A program made the position numbers and the translations under genes. Shown here in pieces: positions 9,355 through 17,810 of a stretch of 64,000 bases of DNA. The stretch covers positions 1,612,001-1,676,000 of the forward strand of contig OX337241.1 in NCBI GenBank assembly GCA_946965045.2, given 5' to 3'. Numbering within the stretch: position 1 is the first letter of the stretch; every line of letters begins with the position of its first letter. The notes under the pieces were generated by a model that did no database searches, was not told the DNA's origin, and saw only the letters and a list, made by a program, of their open reading frames with translations. This DNA comes from Epithemia pelagica. Lineage: Eukaryota > Bacillariophyta > Bacillariophyceae > Surirellales > Surirellaceae.

Positions 9355-11466
9355 TCATTTCCCAATGCAGAAATCGTTGAACAACTGGTCCAGCACATCC
9401 TCGACATCAATCGCCCCTGTCAAACGTCCCAATTCTGATGCGGCCAATCGTAACTCCTCCGCTGCTAGGTCGACTGTCACCAAGCCGTCTTGTTGCAGAA
9501 CAAGGAAACGATCCAGGGCCTCCAAGGCTACTTGAACATGCTGCCGATGCCTACCTCGAGTCATTAGTGGATCTTCCTGACCAGGCATACTTGCCTGTAC
9601 ATCTGTACATTTGTCCGGTGAATCTGACGTGCTACCCATGACCCGGCGCAAGATATGATCTGTCATCCCCTTTAGAAAAGAATCTATACCGTCTTGAGTC
9701 TTGCAGCTGATGTTGAAAGCGGCAGCAATTCTACTGTCATCCTCGCCAGGAAAGGACGCAGACCATTTCAATGTGTTTGGAGTTTCGTCACCGTTTGGCA
9801 TTGACAAATCAGCTTTGTTGAGAATGAGCATGACCTTTTCTCGTGGTATGTCATTAGCTGGGACCAAACGCTCAATTTCTTGCTCCAGAGAAAGGGTCTT
9901 CTTTGCTTTCGCCCCTTCCTTGTCCTCTGAGCCCTGGAAGGAAATGGAACTGGTATCGAGCATCACCAACACGAGATCAGCTTGTACAGCAGCTTTTTGA
10001 GCTCGCTTCATTCCCTCTTGCTCTATTGTATCCAGTGTTTCTTCCCTCAATCCAGCAGTATCCAGGAGGCGACATTTGACTCCACCCAAATTCAAGGACA
10101 CCGATAGGACGTCACGAGTCGTACCTTGAACTGGAGAGACAATAGCTGCCTGTTCGTCCTGGGCTAGAATATTGAACAAAGAGGACTTTCCGGCGTTGGG
10201 CGGTCCTACTATGGCAATGGAAAACCCTTGACGAACCCATTCGCCTCGATGTGCATTGTTCAGCTGCCGTTCCATTGACATTTTTAAGTTCCGAACTTTG
10301 TCCGTAACACCACCCCACAAACTTTGCTGAGCAACTTGTTGCTTCTGATCGTCATCCATTGATTCAGTTTCGTCCTCTTCCATTTCTAACAAGTGTTCGT
10401 CGTCACCAAAATCAATAATGGCTTCTGCGTGTGCCAATGAACTAGTCAATTGTTGCTTCCAATCTATGTACAATCGTGACAAGTCTCCTTGTAGCTGCGA
10501 GAGAGCTTGTTGCTTTTGAAGAACAGTGTCGGAAGCCAACAAATCTGCCAATGCTTCGACCTGTAAGACGTCGAGTTTCCCTGCCGTAAAGGCTCGATTT
10601 GTAAATTCTCCCGCTTCTGCATATCGTAGTCGTTCAACTATCGATTTCTCGTCTGACCAGAACTGGATTTTCTCCAAGGTGCTCAACACATCTTGTACCA
10701 CTGCACGGCTTCCGTGGCAATGTAGTTCCACCACATCCTCACCCGTATACGAGTGGGGCTTGGGAAAACACAGAACCAGGGCTTGATCCAACAGTCGTCC
10801 CTCGTATTTGAGCTGGACCAAAGTTGCAACACGAGGTGGACATGAACGCGTTGTCAGCTGATGCAAGGCTGCCATTGCACGAGGTCCGGATATCCGAATC
10901 ACAGCCACTGCCGTTGCTTGTCCTCCAAATATTCCAGAACCACTTGACAAGGCGAATATGGTGTCTTCCATGTTATTCGCGTTCATTTGGCCGTCAGAAT
11001 CTTGTTGTTGAGGTAGATCATTGTACAAGCGACGAGACGATGAGAACAATCGAATACACCTCGGTGCTGGAGACGTAGCGCCGAATCTTGATTCATCGTT
11101 GCGGATTCTTTGATAAACTCGTCTCGAGGAACAGCATGAAGTAACGAAGGCGAAATGTTTTCTTCTTCTTGATTGCTCCCTTCGTGGGCTGTTGGCATTC
11201 CACCTGAGTGCTGAGAAAATCCACGCACCTCTATCGCTTTGTTCCTTCACAGCATGCCATTGGCCGTCAATGGGATGGTGGATCCGTATTCTTGTTGTTG
11301 CTGTTGTTTGCAAGAATGCAAAAGTTTGGCGTTTGGCGTTGCTCGCGCCCACAAGCACAAGAGACATATCAACAGCAAGAGATCTCCAAATGAGGAAACC
11401 GATGCCACAGAACCACACCCGAACGGCTGATATGATGGGCCGCACGTATCGTCTCGGATCCCCCAT
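9355..11466 (-). CDS. mnmE: tRNA modification GTPase MnmE/GTPBP3/MSS1 homolog, organellar
   Basis: The 703-aa protein has the MnmE architecture. An N-terminal folate-binding domain starts near DTIFALSSGSG, with GEDVVELHCHGS. A helical domain follows, with an inserted GTPase domain containing P-loop GPPNAGKSSLF, DTAGLREE and NKADLS, and the protein ends in the diagnostic C-terminal CIGK. With MnmG/GidA it forms the 5-carboxymethylaminomethyl (or taurinomethyl) group on wobble uridine 34 of organellar tRNAs. The ~150 residues before the conserved domain are basic and Ser/Thr-rich with a hydrophobic start, consistent with mitochondrial or plastid import. The C-terminal Cys used in the reaction is retained. 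A low-complexity Asp/Glu-rich loop (about EMEEDETESMDDD) is a lineage-specific insertion. Confidence 0.95.
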   Translation of the reverse strand: MGDPRRYVRPIISAVRVWFCGIGFLIWRSLAVDMSLVLVGASNAKRQTFAFLQTTATTRIRIHHPIDGQWHAVKEQSDRGAWIFSALRWNANSPRREQSRRRKHFAFVTSCCSSRRVYQRIRNDESRFGATSPAPRCIRLFSSSRRLYNDLPQQQDSDGQMNANNMEDTIFALSSGSGIFGGQATAVAVIRISGPRAMAALHQLTTRSCPPRVATLVQLKYEGRLLDQALVLCFPKPHSYTGEDVVELHCHGSRAVVQDVLSTLEKIQFWSDEKSIVERLRYAEAGEFTNRAFTAGKLDVLQVEALADLLASDTVLQKQQALSQLQGDLSRLYIDWKQQLTSSLAHAEAIIDFGDDEHLLEMEEDETESMDDDQKQQVAQQSLWGGVTDKVRNLKMSMERQLNNAHRGEWVRQGFSIAIVGPPNAGKSSLFNILAQDEQAAIVSPVQGTTRDVLSVSLNLGGVKCRLLDTAGLREETLDTIEQEGMKRAQKAAVQADLVLVMLDTSSISFQGSEDKEGAKAKKTLSLEQEIERLVPANDIPREKVMLILNKADLSMPNGDETPNTLKWSASFPGEDDSRIAAAFNISCKTQDGIDSFLKGMTDHILRRVMGSTSDSPDKCTDVQASMPGQEDPLMTRGRHRQHVQVALEALDRFLVLQQDGLVTVDLAAEELRLAASELGRLTGAIDVEDVLDQLFNDFCIGK

Positions 11467-12386
11467 GTGCCTTCTTCCAATGGTTGGTGCAGTTGGTCCT
11501 TGGAGATTGTCGACCTCCGCACCCAGGCCACACTGCTCTGAAAACGAAGACTATGCAGAATCCGTGGCCTACAAGATACAAAAGATACCTTTGTCTACGG
11601 TTATGAGGCATGAATTGATGCCTCATAACCAAGCGACGAATCATAAACTCAAACATAACCAATAGGTTATGAGCGGGTTATGAGCCTTACAAAAATTTGC
11701 GTTGTGTTTATGTTTTATGTTATGTTTATGATAAAAACATTTCAGTAAAGACCCATTGTCGGTTTTTGTCATGAATCTGAATCTCAATCAGTTTTCGCAA
11801 CAGAAATGACATCTCTTTCGTGTCAGTGGGAAATTTCTTTCACATGTCGGTTGTTGTCTGTTGTTCAGAATCCCCCGAACTGCGCGCGACAATCGACAAT
11901 ACGAACCTGACAAAAAGAAATGAAATGGTGATGGGTCCCCATCATCCTGTGCTTCGAAGCAGCTACGAGAACATGTTTAATGCTACTCCTATGGAAAGTC
12001 ACGTCATAAGCATGATGAAGCATTCTAATCTTCTTAGCCCCATTCGTCTTCTCATTTATAGATTGTGTATTGGATATTTAAAGAAGTGCTTTTGTTGTCA
12101 TCGATATTGAAAATGAATCAGGCAGCTCTCCGCAACCTACCCATCCACCTCAAGTGTAGAACACCACTGATCCACCGAGTTCCCCGTCTCAGGTATCGTT
12201 CCCATGTGGTGAAGAATATCATACTCTGTCATTTTTTCTTGATCTCTCCCAGTTCTCCAACAACACCAATGTATTTCTAGAGTTATCCCCCCGTTGCACC
12301 ATGACTTCATCTCCCACTGAACCGTTCTTGGTTCGCTTCCACTACACTTGTTTTAGTACATGTGATAATACCCCCACTGGATATCG
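11467..12386. other. intergenic, no gene seen
   Basis: Only short open frames without recognisable content are present. It contains a near-perfect hairpin and a cluster of GGTTATGAG words at 11599-11690, listed separately. Confidence 0.5.
11599..11630. repeat. perfect 13-bp inverted repeat with 6-nt loop
   Basis: GGTTATGAGGCAT is followed by GAATTG and the exact reverse complement of the first arm. The core GGTTATGAG recurs twice shortly downstream (about 11664-11685), so the same word appears four times in 90 bp in both orientations. It lies upstream of mnmE (minus strand), and a regulatory role is possible but unproven. Confidence 0.85.
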
Positions 12387-12980
12387 CTAATCACATGAAG
12401 ATGCTTTCGTGTTTGTGGCGATGCCACCTTGAACCAGTTGTAGACGATTCTTCATCTTTTTCGACTCTCTCTGTTGTAATTTTCGTCGTTCGTTGGCTTG
12501 GAAGGAGGGCGCCAAGCATTTGATATATCCTTCCATGTAAGCTGTGTTCATATTGGGGTTGGCCTTGTTTTCATCGTTGGCTGGTTTTCGATCTTTGCCA
12601 AACAAATCTACCTCGGACAACTTGCGCACCAGAGATTTTCGAAATTCGTCATCCGCCTCCAACAAGTGGCGTCTGAGATCTCCAATATCTGATGACTCTA
12701 CACTGAAATGACTACTGTCATCAAAATCACATTCTCGATGCAAGGCATGGCCTCCCTGGCCCCTCGTATCCTCTTCCAAGTCGGCCAAGAATTCATCCAA
12801 GGTTGCTGCTGTGCATTCAAACTCCTCCGGTAACGAAGTATCCACCGTAGGCTTCAACTGGACAGATCTACCATCAAACGATGGTGATGTGTTCTTGTCG
12901 CTTGCCATGGAGGACGACATGCCTTGGGGATTGCCCGTGTTGTTGGATGGTCTGTTGTTTCTGCTCCCTGCCATCATCAT
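12387..12980 (-). CDS. hypothetical protein, acidic and mostly disordered
   Basis: The 197-aa frame begins with MMMAG and Asn/Ser-rich sequence. The middle has an acidic helix (TLDEFLADLEEDTRG) and two further segments, DIGDLRRHLLEADDEFRK and SLVRKLSEVDLFG. The C-terminus is basic (ANERRKLQQRESKKMKN), which could be a nuclear localisation or DNA-binding segment. I recognise no family. No signal peptide or membrane segment is present. The hAT transposon inserted about 360 bp upstream of its start, so its promoter may be affected. Confidence 0.6.
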   Translation of the reverse strand: MMMAGSRNNRPSNNTGNPQGMSSSMASDKNTSPSFDGRSVQLKPTVDTSLPEEFECTAATLDEFLADLEEDTRGQGGHALHRECDFDDSSHFSVESSDIGDLRRHLLEADDEFRKSLVRKLSEVDLFGKDRKPANDENKANPNMNTAYMEGYIKCLAPSFQANERRKLQQRESKKMKNRLQLVQGGIATNTKASSCD

Positions 12981-13339
12981 CGTCTTCTGACAGCGGACAG
13001 ATCGGTAGAGACCGCAAAAAAGTAAGGTTCTCTACTAATATAAAACAGTAAAGTTCATTTTGCACAACAAGCCCTACCAAAAACAGAAACTATCAAGCTA
13101 CAGGTTGCAACGCGCTAGATTTTTTGGTTCGTGGATGTGACAACTTTAAACTTTACCTTCGCCAAAAAGAATGAGAGTAAATGTCGAATGGTTATCATGA
13201 AGCATGTACGTCTTCTAAAGCGACTTTTTTTCTTGGATGTGTATACAAGAGCTTGAAGCAGATTTCCTCCACACAAGCACATTTTCTAGCTTAGACCAAT
13301 AGAACGAGTGAAAACTCACTCTAATAGTACAAGAAAAAG
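12981..13339. other. host flank left of the hAT element, no gene seen
   Basis: This is the upstream region of the hypothetical gene at 12387-12980. No further coding or RNA feature is supported. Confidence 0.5.
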
Positions 13340-13347
13340 GTGAACAA
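13340..13347. repeat. target-site duplication of the hAT element, left copy
   Basis: GTGAACAA directly precedes the terminal CAGGG and is repeated exactly after the right terminus. Eight bp is the duplication length of hAT transposition. Confidence 0.95.
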
Positions 13348-13364
13348 CAGGGTTGTGAAGCTAC
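13348..13364 (+). repeat. left terminal inverted repeat of the hAT element
   Basis: CAGGGTTGTGAAGCTAC; the first 12 bases match the right terminus at 11 positions. Confidence 0.9.
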
Positions 13365-13886
13365 TTATTCATATTTCAACTGATCTGACGTAATTTGGTC
13401 ATTAAATTCATATATCATATATTTTTCGAATTAATTCTCCCATTTTTCCTGCCATGAATTATTCTAAGAATTAATTCCTCATATCTCTCGCCATACACAT
13501 ATATTCTATAATGATATTACCCACCATTCTAGTAGGGTAATATCCCCCCACATTCCTCACGACCTCATTGTCTGGCCTCCGTTCTTGACCAAATTAATCC
13601 TCATCCTACGAATATGACATCATTTACTGACATTTGTCAGTTAATAGTGTCATCGCCGCAATCACTGTATTTACCCTTAGTAACTGACGCAAAGATAGAC
13701 ACTGCCCCCCTCTGCGAATCTTATTATTGAAAACAAACAGATGAGAAATGGATCACATGGTCACTGCACCTCCAAAGATTGCGTACCTCTACCTTCAACA
13801 ATCAGCCAAAGTTCCATCGCAGGATCAGACTCACTCTCCCACCGATCCCTGATCACTAGTTGGTGAAGTTATTGACAACAAGAATC
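13365..13886. other. left subterminal region of the hAT element
   Basis: AT-rich non-coding DNA with repeated GAATTAATTC/TTAATTC words near 13427 and 13467. In hAT elements such subterminal repeats bind the transposase. It also contains the transposase promoter and leader. Confidence 0.6.
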
Positions 13887-16800
13887 ATGTCACCTTCGTC
13901 GAAGAAGAAGAAGACTCCTCTTCCAAAGCAATCGGCAGCCGTTTCTGCAAGAAACAAAATCGTTCAGGAGGAGATCGAAGACCAAGTCAATGCCAAACAA
14001 GAATTCATCCTGTCTGAAAAAGAACTTATCCCTGTCCACAAGGGGAAGCCTAACCTCTTATTCTCCAACAGCCCCTCGAAACGTTGGGATTGGGTTCTCC
14101 ATGTTGATTGGCAAGCCCTATTCAAGTGGGTATGGGATGGCACCGTGAAGGATCTTCCAGCCTCTTTTCGAGGCTTTACGAAAATCCATGATATCATGGG
14201 TGAGTTCTTGGGAGAACCACCCGTACAAGACCAAGAATACGATGCCGATGGGAATCCTCTCCCTATTGTTGTTGAAGGAGAACTTTCCAACAAGGAGTAT
14301 AAGGCCAAGTACAAGTTACTCGCTCACCGAATGGTTCTCTGTCCGCTCTGTTTTAAAAACCCCGATGTCCCTTTGTTTAAATGTTGCATTACCTGCAGCG
14401 ATGAGAAGCCATCCAATGTGAAGCAGCACATTGACAAGCATCATGGGGGCGACGAAAAAGTATTTGGAGTGTCAAGTGAAGAGAAGTTGAACCAATCTAC
14501 ACTAAAAGGGTTCACATCCGACCTATCTCCTCGCAAGGAAGCCGTTGGACAATTAAGACAGCTCATATACGAGTTTGTAAATGATTGTTGTCTCCCCGCC
14601 AATACCGTGGAAAAACCCCAGTTCCGGGAACTCCTCCGATATGCTTTTCAAAATGGTGGCCAACTAAAGGACACCCGTGCCGAAGTCATGAGCCGCCGCC
14701 AGGTCACCAAGCTTCGAATGGATTCATACAAGGACTATGTCTCAACTGTTGCCTCTCTAGCAAGGAACGTCCGAGAAGAATACAAGACCCTATGTGGCAA
14801 AGAGATTGCGTTTGCCACGGTCTGCCACGACATTTGGCAGGCGCGACGTCATGATGTCCTTGGGGTCACTCTCATGTTTGCTGACCCACGCAATAGTGTT
14901 GTATATCGAATCCCCATTGGCTTGGCTGAAACTAAGGGCCATGCGGCCGTGGATGTGGCTAACCTAACACACTCCCTACTCATGTCTGTCGGTTTCAATC
15001 AAGACGACCTTGTGGCTTCGGTAAATGACAATACATCAGCTGCTGTCCTTGCCGGTAAATACATTGTCGGAGATCATGCCAAGGTGGGCCGATGCGATAT
15101 GCATCGGGCCGAATTGGTCCTCAAGCACGCCACAGGGCTTGTGCAACGGTTCAGGAAAGGTGTTCTTATCGATTCTTTTCCAGAATTTTGTGAACTGTAT
15201 GGAAAATTCAAGAAACTGGCTGGGTGGGTGACTAGCAAGCACGCATTTCATCGTTGGGAGAAACTCAAGAAGAAGGCCGAAGAACTGGGGTTCACGTTGA
15301 TCTTAATCCCCATGCCAAACGACACCCGTGTTGGTGGATGTGTCATTCTCATCCAAGCTTTACTGCGGAACAAATGGTTTTTTGATCTTTATGTCCTGAC
15401 ATCAAAACTCAGTGACCCTACTTTTGTTTCTCTATATCCTACTCAAGACGAATGGGACCTTCTGGCCCAATATGAAGGTATCCTCAGTCCTCTGAAGGCT
15501 GTTGCTCTACAGCTCCAAACCGACGAACCTGGCGCCAGTTCGGCCACGCTTCTGGAGATTTATCTCTCTCATTTCAAGACTGAACGAATGAGGATGAGCA
15601 AAGTCTCCTGCGTTCCAGTCAACGAGGCGGATCTTGAAGAAGACGAGAAATGGGATGCATCTGCACCCATGAGTGAGTTGAACGCATTGCGAATTGGAGT
15701 GTCTTACAATGAATTGGGTGATGGTCCCAAGAAGCTCATTCGCCGGATTCTGCATGAGTACCGCATCTATCTTTTGGATACAGATGAGGATGCGTTGAAA
15801 GCAGTTTGCTGCAATCCTATGTTGGCGAATATTTATGACGACATGTTCCAGTCTTTGGCCATGTTCGATTCCGAAAAAGTAAGGAAGGCTCGTCGTATTT
15901 TCTTAGACGACATGATGTCCAAGTTCAGCAACGCTAAGGCTTCACCTCTTGGCGCGCTACTTGAAAAACAACGACAGCAATCCCAGGGGGAACCAACTAC
16001 TCCACCCAAAGAGACTACAGCAACTCCCCCTACCAACCCAGGCAACACAGGATCTTCACGAAAGAAGAAGGAACGGTATGAAGAAGAAGATGTTTTTGAG
16101 TCCATACGCAGAACAAGAGAACTCAAAGAACAGGCCCTTCTCCAGATCACTGGAGCGGCCTCTATGGGAGGCACAGAAACAGAGGTTCTGGTGGCATTAA
16201 AAAATGCTTGCACAGAAGCCTTCGATTCCTTTAAACGAATGTGTGGGGTCCATATTGACAAGCAATGGGCCAAGGTCATTGCAGACTATCCAACAGAGAA
16301 ATATTCAAACGAGGCACCAAAATGGAACGAACAGGAGAAGACTGCTTTTCGAAAAGCCTGTTTGAATTCGAATTATTGTCAGATATCAAAGTATTTCGAT
16401 ATCATGGCCTGGTGGAGCGATCACAAGAGAGAATTCCCTCTTATGTATGTGATGGCAATGATATGGCTCACAAAGCCGTCCACCAATGCGTTCCAGGAAC
16501 GCATTTTTTCGTTAGGAACGTGGTTTCAACAGAATAAACTTATGGCGAATATGCTGAAGAAGCATTATGAAATGAGGACAATGGATTTTCTAACCAGGTC
16601 ACTTAAGCGGGAGATTATCGCCAGAGAGTTGGAATTGCAACGAAATACTAAACAACAAATATCACACTACGTTGGAATTGGTAACTCCGAGACGTCTGAT
16701 ACAGTGAACGAGGCAGGCACAACTATGGATTCATCCACAAAGGAGAAAGCGGCCACCAAGGATTTCTCTACAAGACAAACTGCTCTTGTTCAGATGAGTG

Positions 16801-17657
16801 GCATGAGGGATGCAACTCAGAGTTATGTGGAGTACAACAAGAAAGCAGATGCAGAGAAGGGGCTAGTCACAAACGATCAGTCCATTGGTATGACGTACTT
16901 TGAGGAACTTTCTGAGGACGAGGATGAACGCTCTCTCTTGTCTGGTGGATTGGAAACACCTGAAGTTTGTGCTGAAATGAGCAAAGAAAAACGAATTCGT
17001 GAAGCACAACGTCTTTCCCAAATGGTGAGAGATGGAAGAAAGAAACCTATTGAATGGGACACAGTGAAGGTGGTTCGTTTTGAGCGTCACCCAGACGATG
17101 ACTCGGTCCAACATTCATCGGAAGACGAAAGTTTTGGTGACGAAGACAGTGATGCGGCAATGAATGAAGTGTTTGATCTGGAATTGAAAGGATTAGAGGA
17201 AGCTGTAGTACAAGAGGCAATTGACCTGACGGCGTCTCAGACCGAGCAGAGGGATAGTGACAGGGATACATCTGGGAATAAGAGAAAGACAGATGCTCAA
17301 CGTAGAAAGAAAACCAAGCAGCAAAAACTTTTGCCGACTAGACAGTCACCTCCTCGTCAAGCCAAAAACAAAAGCCGTTTGAAGCAGGCATCTATGAAAC
17401 AAACATCTCTGTCCCTGTCAGGTGGACACGAAGAAAGGCAGAAACAATCTCAGTCGAGAAGCCAGGTGAATGCCAAGAAACATGCTAAAGGAAGAAAGGG
17501 ACAACCTAAGGACGACAGGAACTATGAGGATGAACAACAAGATGATACCAAGAACGATCAGAGTATTGAGGATGTCTTACAGGAACTGGAGTCGGACTCG
17601 GAGGATGAAGAACACGGGAATGAAGAACACGATGATGAAGAAGTGTATGACGACTAA
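13887..17657 (+). CDS. hAT-family transposase with long charged C-terminal tail
   Basis: From the first ATG (13887) the protein is 1,256 aa in one exon. Lys-rich N-terminal residues are followed by a BED-like zinc finger (CCITC with a downstream HIDKHH, about residues 166-187). The RNase H-like core shows CHDIWQARR (Asp315) and VNDNTSAA (Asp381), then NDTRVGG. The hAT dimerisation block is WWSDHKREFPLMYVMAMIWL, followed by NAFQERIFS, whose Glu871 is the presumed third catalytic acid. The last ~350 residues are unusual: alternating acidic and Lys/Gln-rich disordered sequence ending in EEHDDEEVYDD. It would cut and rejoin the element ends in the nucleus. The gene converges on the glycosylase gene of the same element. 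Confidence 0.93.
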   Translation: MSPSSKKKKTPLPKQSAAVSARNKIVQEEIEDQVNAKQEFILSEKELIPVHKGKPNLLFSNSPSKRWDWVLHVDWQALFKWVWDGTVKDLPASFRGFTKIHDIMGEFLGEPPVQDQEYDADGNPLPIVVEGELSNKEYKAKYKLLAHRMVLCPLCFKNPDVPLFKCCITCSDEKPSNVKQHIDKHHGGDEKVFGVSSEEKLNQSTLKGFTSDLSPRKEAVGQLRQLIYEFVNDCCLPANTVEKPQFRELLRYAFQNGGQLKDTRAEVMSRRQVTKLRMDSYKDYVSTVASLARNVREEYKTLCGKEIAFATVCHDIWQARRHDVLGVTLMFADPRNSVVYRIPIGLAETKGHAAVDVANLTHSLLMSVGFNQDDLVASVNDNTSAAVLAGKYIVGDHAKVGRCDMHRAELVLKHATGLVQRFRKGVLIDSFPEFCELYGKFKKLAGWVTSKHAFHRWEKLKKKAEELGFTLILIPMPNDTRVGGCVILIQALLRNKWFFDLYVLTSKLSDPTFVSLYPTQDEWDLLAQYEGILSPLKAVALQLQTDEPGASSATLLEIYLSHFKTERMRMSKVSCVPVNEADLEEDEKWDASAPMSELNALRIGVSYNELGDGPKKLIRRILHEYRIYLLDTDEDALKAVCCNPMLANIYDDMFQSLAMFDSEKVRKARRIFLDDMMSKFSNAKASPLGALLEKQRQQSQGEPTTPPKETTATPPTNPGNTGSSRKKKERYEEEDVFESIRRTRELKEQALLQITGAASMGGTETEVLVALKNACTEAFDSFKRMCGVHIDKQWAKVIADYPTEKYSNEAPKWNEQEKTAFRKACLNSNYCQISKYFDIMAWWSDHKREFPLMYVMAMIWLTKPSTNAFQERIFSLGTWFQQNKLMANMLKKHYEMRTMDFLTRSLKREIIARELELQRNTKQQISHYVGIGNSETSDTVNEAGTTMDSSTKEKAATKDFSTRQTALVQMSGMRDATQSYVEYNKKADAEKGLVTNDQSIGMTYFEELSEDEDERSLLSGGLETPEVCAEMSKEKRIREAQRLSQMVRDGRKKPIEWDTVKVVRFERHPDDDSVQHSSEDESFGDEDSDAAMNEVFDLELKGLEEAVVQEAIDLTASQTEQRDSDRDTSGNKRKTDAQRRKKTKQQKLLPTRQSPPRQAKNKSRLKQASMKQTSLSLSGGHEERQKQSQSRSQVNAKKHAKGRKGQPKDDRNYEDEQQDDTKNDQSIEDVLQELESDSEDEEHGNEEHDDEEVYDD

Positions 17658-17810
17658 CATGAAGAGAGGTATAAACGAGAATGAAAACAAAAACGAGCAA
17701 TAGCAGTTGAGCCAAGTGAAGCAAATTGATGATGAGAGATATTGACAGTGAAAACAATTTAATATTAGGAACGTAATACATGTACTGCAGTAAGAATCAA
17801 CTTTCAACAA

